Below, piece by piece: positions 18,207 to 27,285 of a stretch of 44,564 nt of DNA (its first letter is position 1; each line of letters opens with the position of its first letter). The DNA is from Clostridiales bacterium (GTDB lineage: Bacteria > Bacillota > Clostridia > Oscillospirales > Oscillospiraceae): assembly GCA_012729975.1 (NCBI GenBank), contig JAAYBW010000115.1, forward strand, positions 1 through 44,564, in the 5' to 3' direction. The notes under the pieces are model-generated. The model did no database searches. It saw nothing but the letters and a program-made list of their open reading frames with translations, and was not told where the DNA came from. Both the position numbers and the translations under genes were made by a program.

Positions 18207-18491
18207 TCAGCCGACTACTGCGAGAATGTCGTTTTGACGGACAATTAGCAGCTCTTCGCCGTCCACCTTGACCTGTGTGCCGCTGTATTTGCCGGTTATG
18301 ACTTTATCGCCGGGCTCTACCGTCATTTCGACTTCGTTGCCGTCTACCATGCCGCCGGGGCCTACAGCTATAACTTCAAAGATCTGCGGCTTTTCCTGCG
18401 CCGCGCTGGTGAGGATTATGCCGCCTTTCGTGGTCTCTTCGGCTTCAACCTGCTTCACGATGACCCTGTCTGCCAAAGGAATGAGTTTCAT
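18207..18491 (-). CDS. groES: co-chaperonin GroES (10 kDa)
   Basis: A 94-aa lid of the GroEL chamber. It has the family N-terminus MKLIPLADRVIVK, the mobile loop around EAEETTKGGIILTSAAQEKPQ, and GDKVITGKYSGTQVKVDGEELLIVRQNDILAV at the end. AGGAGG is 7 nt before the ATG. First gene of the operon; the leader contains a CIRCE operator. Confidence 0.98.
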   Translation of the reverse strand: MKLIPLADRVIVKQVEAEETTKGGIILTSAAQEKPQIFEVIAVGPGGMVDGNEVEMTVEPGDKVITGKYSGTQVKVDGEELLIVRQNDILAVVG

Positions 18492-18532
18492 GCTTATACC
18501 TCCTAAATAATATAGTAAACAGTTTTAGCGTG

Positions 18533-18559
18533 TTAGCACTCAACATGACGGAGTGCTAA
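18533..18559. promoter_or_regulatory. CIRCE operator (HrcA binding site)
   Basis: A perfect TTAGCACTC-N9-GAGTGCTAA match (18533-18541 and 18551-18559), downstream of the groES promoter. The inverted repeat extends outwards without mismatch to 15 bp per arm (18527-18541 / 18551-18565). Established function: heat-shock repression by HrcA. Confidence 0.97.
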
Positions 18560-18568
18560 CACGCTATT

Positions 18569-18597
18569 ATAATAGAACATGTTTTCTTTTTTTGCAA
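18569..18597 (-). promoter_or_regulatory. SigA-type promoter of groES-groEL
   Basis: Minus strand TTGCAA (18592-18597), 17-nt spacer, TATTAT (18569-18574), immediately upstream of CIRCE. Confidence 0.65.
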
Positions 18598-18781
18598 GTG
18601 TATTTTATATATTTTTCCCATAAAATTTGCACAAATTCGGAAATGTAAGCGGAAGCTGCAAGGTAAAATTGACCAAAAAATGAGATATGACAATATGCGG
18701 GCCGATTATGAGATATACAGCCGTAAATATATCGGAAGTCACGCGGCGGTCAGGGTAAGTTTGCGGATAAGGAACAAGGTG

Positions 18782-19885
18782 TTAATAATACATATAAAGC
18801 TGACACTGAATCATGCCGTTATACAGTTTGCGCCTTTTTTGCGCTTTCATACCGAAGGATCGCTCGAAATCAAGGCTGGAAGACAGAATATATTTTTTCC
18901 ATGACGTTAAGCCGCGCCAGGCATTTCCCATTCCTTTAATCAGTTTGTCGGCTTCCTGTGCGGTAAGCAGCCGTTCGCCGTACGGAGGATTTAACATTAG
19001 TATACCGGATTCGCCGGGAAGCTTTAAGGAAAGCGCGTCCGCAGCAAAAAAACGAATCGTATCCGAAACTCCGGCGCGAGAGGCGTTTTCACCGGCAGCC
19101 GCAACGCAGGCCGAATCAATGTCACTGCCGAATATTTCGTAATTACCCGAGTATTCCGAGGCCCGGGCTTCTTCGCGCGCCTTATCCCATACAGAGGCGG
19201 AAATAATTCCCCAATCCTGGGCAGCAAAGCGCCTTGATATACCGGGGGCCCTGTTTTTTGCGGCCAAAGCTGCCTCAATCGCTATGGTACCGCTGCCGCA
19301 GAAGGGGTCGCAGAACACTTCGCGGCCTTTGTATCGCGAAATCTTGACCATAGCCGCAGCGAGTGTTTCGCGAAGCGGCGCCGCTGCCGATGCCGGGCGG
19401 TAGCCGCGCTTGTGAAGCGCTGCACCGCTTGTATCTATATATATCGCGGCGATATTTTTATTGATGGTAAATCTTATTTGCAGCTCGCTGCCGGTTTCGG
19501 GCAAACGCTGCAGCGAGTAAACGGAAGCAAGCTTCGTCGCCATTGCTTTTTTTATTATGCGCTGGCAGTCCGGAACGCTCATAAGAGCGGAATCGAGGCA
19601 GTGGCCTTTTACGGGGAAGGCAGAGTCTTTTTGTATAAACTCCTCCCAGCTTAACGCCTTGACGCCCTCAAAGAGTTCATCGAAACTACGGGCGGGAAAT
19701 TCGCCCGCAAGAATCTGGACACGCTCCGCGGTGCGAAGGCGAATGTTGGTTTTGGCAATCTCCTCGGCTCCCCCCTCAAAGAGTACGCGGCCGGTTTCAA
19801 TCTTAACGTCGCTGCAGCCCATATAACGAAGCTCGTCGGCTGTGAGGCTCTCAACGCCGAATAGGCAGGAGGCGGATAATTTCAT
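18782..19885 (-). CDS. ypsC: THUMP-domain RNA (guanine-N2) methyltransferase, YpsC/RlmL family
   Basis: SAM-dependent RNA methyltransferase, 367 aa. The N-terminus is KLSASCLFGVESLTADELRYMG. A THUMP RNA-binding region covers about residues 50-155. The Rossmann methyltransferase domain has FCDPFCGSGTIAIEAALAA for SAM and NPPYGERL as the N-methylation motif. Relatives make m2G in 23S rRNA. The frame opens at 19921, but the ATG at 19885 overlaps the prmA stop codon (ATGA) and matches the family N-terminus, with AAGGA upstream. Second gene of a prmA-ypsC operon. Confidence 0.9.
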   Translation of the reverse strand: MKLSASCLFGVESLTADELRYMGCSDVKIETGRVLFEGGAEEIAKTNIRLRTAERVQILAGEFPARSFDELFEGVKALSWEEFIQKDSAFPVKGHCLDSALMSVPDCQRIIKKAMATKLASVYSLQRLPETGSELQIRFTINKNIAAIYIDTSGAALHKRGYRPASAAAPLRETLAAAMVKISRYKGREVFCDPFCGSGTIAIEAALAAKNRAPGISRRFAAQDWGIISASVWDKAREEARASEYSGNYEIFGSDIDSACVAAAGENASRAGVSDTIRFFAADALSLKLPGESGILMLNPPYGERLLTAQEADKLIKGMGNAWRGLTSWKKYILSSSLDFERSFGMKAQKRRKLYNGMIQCQLYMYY

Positions 19886-20820
19886 ATAGCATTTTCCTTT
19901 CTTCGTGAAAGCGCATAACACAGCCAGCCATCGCTTTCATAACGCTTTATGATACGCAGACCGGCGTCGCGGGCGGCGGCTTCAACCTCCGGCGCGCGCT
20001 CTGAGAGTATCCCGGAGCAAATGACAACGCCGGTATCGGAAACATGACTGGAAGCGGCGGGCAGCAGAGATATGACTACATCGGCGACGATATTTATGAA
20101 GATCAGGTCAAAGCTTTCCGACGGCGACAGGGAAGAGCCGAGGTTTGAGGCGTCTTCGCTGCGCACATTAAAACGATCGGAATGTATTGAGTTTCTCGCG
20201 GCATTTAATGCAGCGACTTCCGGAGCCTTCGGGTCTATATCGCAGCCGACCGCATGGCCGGCTCCGAGAAGAAGAGCGGCAATAAATAGAATTCCGCTGC
20301 CGCATCCCAAATCGAGGACGCTCGCGGCAGATGGAACGTAGTGTTCGGCAAGCTCGAGACACATACGTGTAGTGGGATGGGAGCCCGTTCCGAAAATGAG
20401 CCCCGGGTCAAGGCGGAGCGCTATTCTCCCGGCGGTATCCGGCGATTCTTCCCAATCGGGAACGATGATAAGCTTCTCGCCGACCGGAAAGCTACGGTAA
20501 TATTCCTTCCAGTTATTTTCCCAATCCTCGTCTCTGACGTGTTTTATATCCGTACAGTAACCTCTTGAGGAGATTTCGGCGCTCAGAATCTGTAATCGCT
20601 CAAGACCTTGCGCATCATTGAAAAGATAGAATTTAACCCGGGAAAAGGTTTCTTCAGGCACGGATTCCCCATCACCCCAAAACGGGCAGTCCTGAGCGGC
20701 GAGAGCCGAGAACTCGGCCGAATCTTCAATGACAAGTCCCGAAACATCGAGCGATTCAAGAACAGCGCATAGGGTATCGGGGTCGCCTTTCGTATCGACG
20801 GATATTTCAAGCCAGTCCAT
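19882..20820 (-). CDS. prmA: ribosomal protein L11 methyltransferase
   Basis: Methylates lysines and the N-terminus of ribosomal protein L11. The motifs LIFGTGSHPTTRMCLE (substrate/SAM region) and VLDLGCGSGILFIAALLLGA (SAM loop) are followed by FINIVADVVI at the catalytic site. The frame opens at 20874, but GGAG sits 7 nt before the ATG at 20820. That start gives MDWLEISVDT, the usual PrmA N-terminus and length (312 aa). Translationally coupled to ypsC by a 4-nt overlap; both gene products modify the translation machinery. Confidence 0.94.
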   Translation of the reverse strand: MDWLEISVDTKGDPDTLCAVLESLDVSGLVIEDSAEFSALAAQDCPFWGDGESVPEETFSRVKFYLFNDAQGLERLQILSAEISSRGYCTDIKHVRDEDWENNWKEYYRSFPVGEKLIIVPDWEESPDTAGRIALRLDPGLIFGTGSHPTTRMCLELAEHYVPSAASVLDLGCGSGILFIAALLLGAGHAVGCDIDPKAPEVAALNAARNSIHSDRFNVRSEDASNLGSSLSPSESFDLIFINIVADVVISLLPAASSHVSDTGVVICSGILSERAPEVEAAARDAGLRIIKRYESDGWLCYALSRRKENAI

Positions 20821-20864
20821 AGACATTCTCCGTTCGGGATATATCATAGTGCGAATCCGCAGGT

Positions 20865-20894
20865 ATTCTATCACAGATGTGAGCTCAATCGCAA
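20865..20894 (-). promoter_or_regulatory. SigA-type promoter of prmA-ypsC
   Basis: Minus strand TTGCGA (20889-20894), 18-nt spacer, TAGAAT (20865-20870). Confidence 0.5.
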
Positions 20895-20944
20895 CTGCGT
20901 TCCCGCAGGGTTATATTTTTACCGGGATTATATTAACTATAAGA

Positions 20945-20996
20945 AATACGAAAGCCCGGAGACGGGGATTTTTTGACCTCAATCTCCGGGCTTAAT
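20945..20996 (-). terminator. intrinsic terminator of the SLH-domain gene
   Basis: An 11-bp stem AAGCCCGGAGA (20952-20962) / TCTCCGGGCTT (20983-20993) with a long 20-nt loop lies 19 nt past the stop. The tail on the minus strand is only moderately T-rich. Confidence 0.7.
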
Positions 20997-21012
20997 ATGT
21001 GGAGGCGGAAAA

Positions 21013-23262
21013 TCAGCCTATGGCATCATCAACGGGCATAGGTTTGACAGGATAAAAATTACCGGAAGTGGGCTCATGCGGGCGATCCATAAATCTGTAG
21101 AGCATGACAGCAGCTTCCTGGCGGGTAACCGTATTGTAAGGCTTGAAAGCGCCCGCGAGGTCGCCTTTTATGATTCCGAGTCCTTTAGCTATAGCAACGT
21201 ATCCGTAATCGGAGTCTGAAATCAAAGCGTCGTCCGAAAACCCGCAGATATATATACCGGGGAGCTCGGCGGCTTTACCGTAGCCGGACATGGTTATTAA
21301 TATGCGACAAAGCTCGGCGCGGGTGATCTTGCGTTCGGGTTCCCTCTGGCTTCTTTTTAAAATACCGAGGCTTTCGGCGCTGCTGTATATCCATTCAAGA
21401 TCTTCCTCGGTAACGGTGTCGTATTCTATCGTGTAGCCGCCCGCTGAAAGCAGAAAGATTACCAAGTCCTTTTGCGTAAGCCCGGCGTATGGTTTAAACT
21501 CGTCCGCGTAAAAGCCCACGCCGTACTTAGCTAGCGCTTCTATCTCTTTTTTGGCAAAGCTGCGGGATATGTCGGTATATTGTATCGACATGTCCTGCGC
21601 TTCATAGATGTCTTTGAGGAGCTCGCCGGTTTCCGCGTCGATACCGTTTATAAAGCCCTCATAGCCCGGAGCCCAGGCAAGCATCATCTCATAGTATGAA
21701 TTCCAGTAGTCGTCATATGTATAGCTGCTGATTCTATAGCACAGCTCGGTTTCAAGCGCTGCGGCGTAAACATCCGCAGCCTGCTCGGGCGTTACGGTTA
21801 CGTTCGCCGGAGCAAATTCAACGGTGTCATCCCAGTTAGCCCAAAGGTTGTCTATGCTTCCCGTTGACACACAAACGGTTATGCTTATCTGGTTGCCGTA
21901 GTAGTAATAGCCGTTTACCTTCTGTGAATATGTGAAGCTGTCTGTTTTAACTCCGTAGCTGTATCCGTTCGAGTGGGAGAGTTCGCTGGCGGCGAACTTT
22001 TCGCCGTACTTCCCGGCGAGGTAGTCGGAAACGGCTGTGGGAACCGAGCCTGCCTCCCTGTCTTTGCCTTCCCAACCAAAGCCGCTGTATGAGGTGGAAA
22101 CAGAGTCCAGCTCTCCGGTCTTGCCGTCTAAAGTGAAGTATTTGTATACGGTGGGGGTATATCCGTCCGCGAGAGCTTTATCCCACTCGGACTTATCAAC
22201 GCCGTATTTCGAAGGGTTCTTAACGGTTTCGGCATAGCGGACGTAGGCGGTAATTTCGCCGGTGGCATTGTCGAGATAATAGCCGGTATAAATGAGCTCA
22301 AAGTCACTGTTTACGCCGAAAACGTTATTTGCGCGAACGATCGCGTCAAGCTTGTCTGAAGTTAGTGCGCCTTCGAGCTTGCTTATGCCCTCAAGCTCGG
22401 CAGGGGTCAGATCGTTTTCCGTGTCCGCTGCTTCGGAAGCTCCGGGCGCGGCGCCCGCGGCTTTGTCGATATAGCGATAGGCACCATCAAGGTTAAAGGC
22501 TTCGCCGGTTTTCGCGTCTACCACCCAGGTGCCGTCGGTTGAGGGAACATAAACAACTCTTGCCGTGCTGCCTTCAACGAGGATATACCTTGGCTCGAAT
22601 TCATACTTGGCCGTGATCGTTTTAGCGGCCTGAGAAGCCGTTATCGACGTGTCGGGCGAAGGATATCCGTTCTTAATAACGCCGGAGCTGTCCGAGCGCG
22701 AAAACGACATAACGCGCAGGTCGCTCATTCTTACGTTTACGCTGACGCTCTGGGGAGTCTCCAGCCCGTTTACCAAAAGGGTTCCGTAAAAGTATCCGTC
22801 GGAGCCGGACAACGGCTGCACGTCATTTTTCCGGAACACGACGCTTTCATTCGCTCTCAGGAGGTTTGAGGCATAGCTCTCGGCGACTGCCTGAGCTTCT
22901 TCGCGGGTAGCTTCGGGGAAAATAGGAGCGAAGTACGGATCATAGCGGTAGTAATCGTTATACTCATAGTAATACACATAGTAAACCGTACCGTCTTCAC
23001 CGGCAGTTACGTTAACGGATTTGTTGTCGGTGCTCCAGTTAAGACTCCAGAGCGGATTTTCATTTTCCTGAGTGAGATACCCGTAGAATTCGGTGTATTC
23101 GCTTGTTATTCCAAGCTGTTTTTTTACCAATACGGTAACCGCTGCCAGACGGGAATCCAGAGCTTCCGAGGAGTCCTCCGGAGCAGCGAGAGCGGGAGCC
23201 GAAACCGAAGCGATGAGTAATACCGCGAGTACCAGCGCTGTCAGCTTTTTCATTCCTTTCAT
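21013..23262 (-). CDS. secreted YcdB/YcdC-like protein with C-terminal SLH domains
   Basis: A 749-aa exported protein. Residues 1-27 are a signal peptide with an ALAA cleavage site. The central part (about 40-520) has PepSY/YcdB-like repeats marked by recurring elements such as DAKTGEA, DAETGELL, SASQAAKTI and TPEQAADVY. The C-terminal 200 residues form SLH repeats (ITRAELCRILITMSGYG, GLGIIKGDLAGAFKPYNTVTRQEAAVMLYRFM), which bind cell-wall polymers. GGAGGG is 7 nt before the ATG. It is likely a surface-attached protein. YcdB-like modules have been linked to inhibiting or regulating peptidases, but no function is established here. No Cys after the signal. Confidence 0.88.
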   Translation of the reverse strand: MKGMKKLTALVLAVLLIASVSAPALAAPEDSSEALDSRLAAVTVLVKKQLGITSEYTEFYGYLTQENENPLWSLNWSTDNKSVNVTAGEDGTVYYVYYYEYNDYYRYDPYFAPIFPEATREEAQAVAESYASNLLRANESVVFRKNDVQPLSGSDGYFYGTLLVNGLETPQSVSVNVRMSDLRVMSFSRSDSSGVIKNGYPSPDTSITASQAAKTITAKYEFEPRYILVEGSTARVVYVPSTDGTWVVDAKTGEAFNLDGAYRYIDKAAGAAPGASEAADTENDLTPAELEGISKLEGALTSDKLDAIVRANNVFGVNSDFELIYTGYYLDNATGEITAYVRYAETVKNPSKYGVDKSEWDKALADGYTPTVYKYFTLDGKTGELDSVSTSYSGFGWEGKDREAGSVPTAVSDYLAGKYGEKFAASELSHSNGYSYGVKTDSFTYSQKVNGYYYYGNQISITVCVSTGSIDNLWANWDDTVEFAPANVTVTPEQAADVYAAALETELCYRISSYTYDDYWNSYYEMMLAWAPGYEGFINGIDAETGELLKDIYEAQDMSIQYTDISRSFAKKEIEALAKYGVGFYADEFKPYAGLTQKDLVIFLLSAGGYTIEYDTVTEEDLEWIYSSAESLGILKRSQREPERKITRAELCRILITMSGYGKAAELPGIYICGFSDDALISDSDYGYVAIAKGLGIIKGDLAGAFKPYNTVTRQEAAVMLYRFMDRPHEPTSGNFYPVKPMPVDDAIG

Positions 23263-23380
23263 GAAAATACCCTCCTGTTAAAATCAATATGTGTTTGACG
23301 CCGCGTAAGGGAAAAAGTTCCGCTCAAGGCAGTACATCCCGAATTATTTCCGCATTCTGATTACGATACGGGCTATGGCG

Positions 23381-24655
23381 TTAGATGATGATTTCAGGAG
23401 CGGGTTTGAGCCCGGTAAGGCACCGCCTTAGCATGTCAAGAGCATTTGATGCGGCTGCAGTACGAACCCTGTCTCTGTCATAATTGCCGAAGCTCATTTT
23501 CTTTATAAAGCGTGATGTGCCCGCGGCAAGTGCGATATAGACCGTGCCTACGGGAATATCCGAGCCGTCCGAATCGGGACCGGCGAGTCCCGTAATGCCG
23601 ATTGCGATGTCTGACCCGAACCTGTTCATAGCGCCCTCCGCCATGGAAACGGCGACCTCGGGGCTGACAGCGCCCTTCAGGGAGAGCAATTCTGAGGGGA
23701 CGTCCAAAAAAGATGTTTTCGCGCGGTTAGAATAGGCGACTACGCCGCCGGAAAAGGCCGCGGAAGAGCCGGGGATATCCGTAAGGCGCTTTGAAAGCAG
23801 ACCGCCGGTGCAGGACTCACCGCAAGCCAGTGTGAGCCCCTTTTCCTTAAGGTGATTTATACATGCCTCTTCGAGACTGTCGACGTCGACACCGTATACA
23901 ACATCTCCGAGTATCGCCAGAACGTCATTTAAAATCGGTTTCATCATGCGCTCGCATTCTTCCGGGCCATTGGCTTTAGCGGTGAGGCGAAGGCTCATCT
24001 CGGCTGTCTGAGCGTAGGGCGCGAGCGTGGGATTTGTCAGCGAGAGCATGAGATCATGCAGTCTTTCCTCAACCGCCGACTCGCCCATGCCGAAAACCCG
24101 TATATTGTGCGATAGGATGTGTGAATCGGATAAAGCCAGAAGATACGGTACCACCCCGGATTTTAGCATGGCACGGCATTCGCGCGGGGGGCCGGGCAAC
24201 ATAATCACATGCTTGCCTTCGGACAGGAAAGCGCATCCCGGCGCTGTTCCGCAGCTGTTTTCCAATATTGTGCTGTCTTCCGGAAACCATGCCTGAAGAA
24301 GATTGTTATCGGTCATTTTGCCGGTTTTGTTCAGATGACGAAAAAAGCCGCGTACGCGTTCAGCCTGATCCTCATGAAAGATCAGTTTTTTCCCGAAGGA
24401 TTCGGCGAGAGTCTGCTTTGTCAGATCGTCATAGGTTGGGCCGAGACCGCCTGTGGTGATAATAATATCCGCTCGGTTTTTGGCAAGCTCAACCGCTGCT
24501 TTTAACCTGTCAGGATTATCACCGACAACCGTATGATAATATACGTTTATTCCAAGCTCGGAGAGAGCCTTTGATACATCCATAGCATCTGTGTTCACAA
24601 CGCTGCCCAATAACAGCTCTGTGCCGACGCATATAATCTCTGCAGTATATTCCAA
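23381..24655 (-). CDS. cinA: CinA-family protein with NMN amidohydrolase domain
   Basis: Two-domain protein, 424 aa. The N-terminal molybdopterin-binding-like (COG1058) domain has AEIICVGTELLLGSVVNTDA and TTGGLGPTYDDLTKQTLAE. The C-terminal CinA/PncC domain (ACGESCTGGLLSKRLTDIPG, GITGLAGPDSDGSDIPVGTVY) hydrolyses nicotinamide mononucleotide in relatives, which are competence/DNA-damage associated. The frame runs back to an ATG at 24673 inside thiI. However, AAAGGGAG followed 7 nt later by TTG at 24655 is a far better start, gives the usual N-terminus, and lies 4 nt past the thiI stop. Co-transcribed with thiI. Confidence 0.93.
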   Translation of the reverse strand: MEYTAEIICVGTELLLGSVVNTDAMDVSKALSELGINVYYHTVVGDNPDRLKAAVELAKNRADIIITTGGLGPTYDDLTKQTLAESFGKKLIFHEDQAERVRGFFRHLNKTGKMTDNNLLQAWFPEDSTILENSCGTAPGCAFLSEGKHVIMLPGPPRECRAMLKSGVVPYLLALSDSHILSHNIRVFGMGESAVEERLHDLMLSLTNPTLAPYAQTAEMSLRLTAKANGPEECERMMKPILNDVLAILGDVVYGVDVDSLEEACINHLKEKGLTLACGESCTGGLLSKRLTDIPGSSAAFSGGVVAYSNRAKTSFLDVPSELLSLKGAVSPEVAVSMAEGAMNRFGSDIAIGITGLAGPDSDGSDIPVGTVYIALAAGTSRFIKKMSFGNYDRDRVRTAAASNALDMLRRCLTGLKPAPEIII

Positions 24656-24659
24656 ATGA

Positions 24660-25841
24660 TTACTCCCTTTCATTACCTATGCGAACACGTTCGATTCCGG
24701 ACAGAGCACGGGAAACAAGCGCATCGATATCAAGAACCTTCTCGACCGCTTCGAGCTCGTCCGGGCGGGGTTTTGTCTTCGGATGACGAGGCGTAAAAAC
24801 GGTGCAGCAGTCCTCGTAGGGTTCTATCGATGTATCGAATGTTCCGATGCGGCGCGCGCCGGCTATAATATCCAGCTTATCCATTCCGATGAGAGGACGC
24901 AGGATCGGGCGGCTGACGCAGGCGTCGGTACAGGCGATTGCTTCAATAGTCTGGCTGGCGACCTGACTGAGATTCTCGCCGGTCACGATTGCCCCGCAGC
25001 CGTACGCCTCGGCAATTCTGTCGGCAATACGCATCATAAAGCGGCGCATGACAAGCGTGAAGAATTCCTCGGGACAAGAACGGTGAATTTCCTCTTGTAT
25101 TTCGGTGAAAGGGATTATCTGCAAAGTCAGCCTGCCGCACCAGGGTTCAAGTATAGTCGCGAGCTTTATAACCTTTTGTTTGGCAAGTTCGGAGGTATAG
25201 GGAAAAGAAAAAAAGTGTAAAGGGACGATTTCTACGCCGCGTCTGGCAATCATCCAGGTGGATAGCGGGCTGTCAATGCCTCCCGAGAGCAGGGAAACAG
25301 CTCTTCCGCACGTCCCTACGGGGAGACCGCCGGCACCGGGAGCAGCGCCGCAGTGGACATAGGCCGCATAATCCCGCACTTCCAATCTGACCGTTAAACC
25401 GGGATTGCGCATCTCGGCTTTCAAATGAGGAAACGCGTTATTCAGTTCCGTGCCGACATACCGGGAAAGCTCTATGCTTGTCATCGGGAATGATTTGTCG
25501 GAACGCTTTGATTCGACCTTAAAGGTATGTGCCGCGGCAAGAGACTCGGCTAGGTAAGTTTTCGCCGCGCTCGCTATTTCTTCTTTTGTTTTTCCGCAGG
25601 CAACCGCGCGTGTAACGGAAACAATGCCGAAGACACGTCGCAGCGACTCTGTCACGGCGTCTATATCGAAGCCGGTTCCGCGAGGCTCTGCGTAAATTGT
25701 TGACTGAGCGCAATAAACGCGGAAATCGCCGAAAGGAAGAAGCTTTTTTCGGACATTGGATATAAGACGCCGCTCGAAAGCCCTTTTATTTAGTCCTTTT
25801 AAGACCATTTCGCCTTCTTTGAGTAAGATTATTTCATCCAT
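24660..25841 (-). CDS. thiI: tRNA 4-thiouridine synthase ThiI
   Basis: Adenylates and thiolates U8 of tRNA and provides sulfur for thiazole synthesis in some bacteria. The N-terminal ferredoxin-like and THUMP regions (to about residue 165) precede the PP-loop ATPase SLLSGGIDSPLSTWMIARRG. Near the end is the family segment EPYEDCCTVFTPRHPKTKP. The 393-aa length is the short form without the C-terminal rhodanese domain, as is usual in Gram-positives, so the sulfur relay must use a separate protein. AAAGG lies upstream of the ATG and a consensus promoter is at 25871-25899. First gene of thiI-cinA. Confidence 0.95.
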   Translation of the reverse strand: MDEIILLKEGEMVLKGLNKRAFERRLISNVRKKLLPFGDFRVYCAQSTIYAEPRGTGFDIDAVTESLRRVFGIVSVTRAVACGKTKEEIASAAKTYLAESLAAAHTFKVESKRSDKSFPMTSIELSRYVGTELNNAFPHLKAEMRNPGLTVRLEVRDYAAYVHCGAAPGAGGLPVGTCGRAVSLLSGGIDSPLSTWMIARRGVEIVPLHFFSFPYTSELAKQKVIKLATILEPWCGRLTLQIIPFTEIQEEIHRSCPEEFFTLVMRRFMMRIADRIAEAYGCGAIVTGENLSQVASQTIEAIACTDACVSRPILRPLIGMDKLDIIAGARRIGTFDTSIEPYEDCCTVFTPRHPKTKPRPDELEAVEKVLDIDALVSRALSGIERVRIGNERE

Positions 25842-25870
25842 TTAACAATACCTTTCTTTTACTGGACGAT

Positions 25871-25899
25871 ATTTTATATCTGACTGTGCGGCTTGTCAA
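25871..25899 (-). promoter_or_regulatory. SigA-type promoter of thiI-cinA
   Basis: Minus strand TTGACA (25894-25899), 17-nt spacer, TAAAAT (25871-25876); a near-consensus match. Confidence 0.7.
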
Positions 25900-25968
25900 T
25901 CGCAGCGGAATATCCGGGTAACGCCCGTCATATGCTCGTACAGGTACTTATGTCTGGAGGTATTCGTG

Positions 25969-27192
25969 ATGAAGGCAATCGGGAAGATAGTATTAACATT
26001 GGTGATTGCGGCGATATTATCGGGGTACACGGCAGCGCAGGAAGCATTGCCGGAGGAGGTGTTTGATGAAAAAGAGTGGGAAGCGGTGGAAGCGCTTGCC
26101 GCTGTAGAGGATATCGCACTCAAGGTGCCCTCGGCCATACTTATGGAAAAGGAAACCGGAACTGTTATATACGAGCTCAACGCGCACGAGCGTATGACAC
26201 CGGCGTCCGTTACAAAGATTATGACGATGCTGCTGACGGCGGAGGCTATTGAGTCGGGCAGGATATCTGTTGATGACGCGGTTATCGCCAGCGCGTTCGT
26301 CGAGACTTTTGCCTCATCAATGGGCGGTTCGCAGATATATCTTAAGGAAGGCGAGCAGATGACAGTCGAGGAACTGCTGAAGTCTGTCGCGGTAGCAAGC
26401 GCAAACGACGCGTCTGTAGCACTTGCGGAGCATATCGCCGGCAGCGAGGACGCATTTGTAAATATGATGAATGCCAGGGCCGCGCAGCTCGGCATGGAGG
26501 ATACGCATTTTGCAAACTGTACGGGACTTCCTTCCAAGGAAGAACACCTTACCTCGGCGTGGGATATTGCGATTATGTCCCGAGAGCTTTTAAAGCATGA
26601 GTTTATTAAAAAGTACACTACAATATGGATGGATTCGGTTCGAAACGGCGAATTCGGGCTTTCAAACACAAATAAGCTTGTGCGCTTTTATAAAGGCACA
26701 ACCGGACTGAAAACCGGATTTACGCAGGAGGCCATGTACTGCCTTTCCGCTTCCGCGCAGAGGGACGGAATTGAGTTTATCGCAGTGATAATGCACGCTG
26801 AAACTTCCGATATCAGATTTGAGGCGGCGAAGCTTCTGCTCAATTACGGATTTGCCAACTATACGCTGGTACCCGCGGCACCGGAAGGGGTATTGAGTCC
26901 CATCGCCGTCGAGTTGGGCATACGCGACTGGGTGCAGCCGGTGCTCGCGGGAAACGAAAAGCTGTTGGTTGAAAAATCAGTCGCGTCAGGTGTTGTCAAA
27001 ACCGTTGATATACCCGATTCGCTCGAGGCTCCGGTTGAGGCCGGACAAAAGATAGGTACGCTGTACGTCAGGGATAAAAGCGGAGCGCTGCTGGCGGAAA
27101 CAGCCATAATAGCAGGCGATGATGTGGGTCGTTTGTCGCTTTGGCAGATATTCGTCAAATACCTTAAGCTTCTTTGCGCGGGTGTGTTTTAA
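25969..27192 (+). CDS. D-alanyl-D-alanine carboxypeptidase (DacF/PBP5 type)
   Basis: Secreted low-molecular-weight penicillin-binding protein, 407 aa, that trims the terminal D-Ala of peptidoglycan stem peptides. N-terminal signal peptide (about residues 1-24). The three S11 active-site motifs are present: SVTK (S-x-x-K), SAN in VASANDAS, and KTG in GLKTGFT. A C-terminal PBP5-type beta domain follows; the last hydrophobic stretch (LWQIFVKYLKLLCAGVF) is an amphipathic membrane anchor. A GTG lies at 25966, but GGAGG is 8 nt from the ATG at 25969. Could be sporulation-linked DacF or a vegetative paralogue; context does not decide. Confidence 0.93.
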   Translation: MKAIGKIVLTLVIAAILSGYTAAQEALPEEVFDEKEWEAVEALAAVEDIALKVPSAILMEKETGTVIYELNAHERMTPASVTKIMTMLLTAEAIESGRISVDDAVIASAFVETFASSMGGSQIYLKEGEQMTVEELLKSVAVASANDASVALAEHIAGSEDAFVNMMNARAAQLGMEDTHFANCTGLPSKEEHLTSAWDIAIMSRELLKHEFIKKYTTIWMDSVRNGEFGLSNTNKLVRFYKGTTGLKTGFTQEAMYCLSASAQRDGIEFIAVIMHAETSDIRFEAAKLLLNYGFANYTLVPAAPEGVLSPIAVELGIRDWVQPVLAGNEKLLVEKSVASGVVKTVDIPDSLEAPVEAGQKIGTLYVRDKSGALLAETAIIAGDDVGRLSLWQIFVKYLKLLCAGVF

Positions 27193-27237
27193 TGCGTCCC
27201 GAACGAACTCTATTCATGGTTTGTTCGGCAGCCGCTA

Positions 27238-27266
27238 TTGTAGAAAACGAGTTTTTAGGATAAACT
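27238..27266 (+). promoter_or_regulatory. SigA-type promoter of pgi
   Basis: TTGTAG (27238-27243), 17-nt spacer, TAAACT (27261-27266). A hairpin CCGAACGAAC (27199-27208) / GTTTGTTCGG (27219-27228) lies between dacF and this promoter but lacks a T tail. Confidence 0.5.
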
Positions 27267-27285
27267 GTACACGAGGTGATTACTC

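Noticed and set aside
25896-26669. 257-codon minus-strand Ser-rich frame opposite dacF
   Set aside because: Antisense to an intact DacF with all three active-site motifs; composition typical of a shadow frame. The real thiI promoter also overlaps its end.
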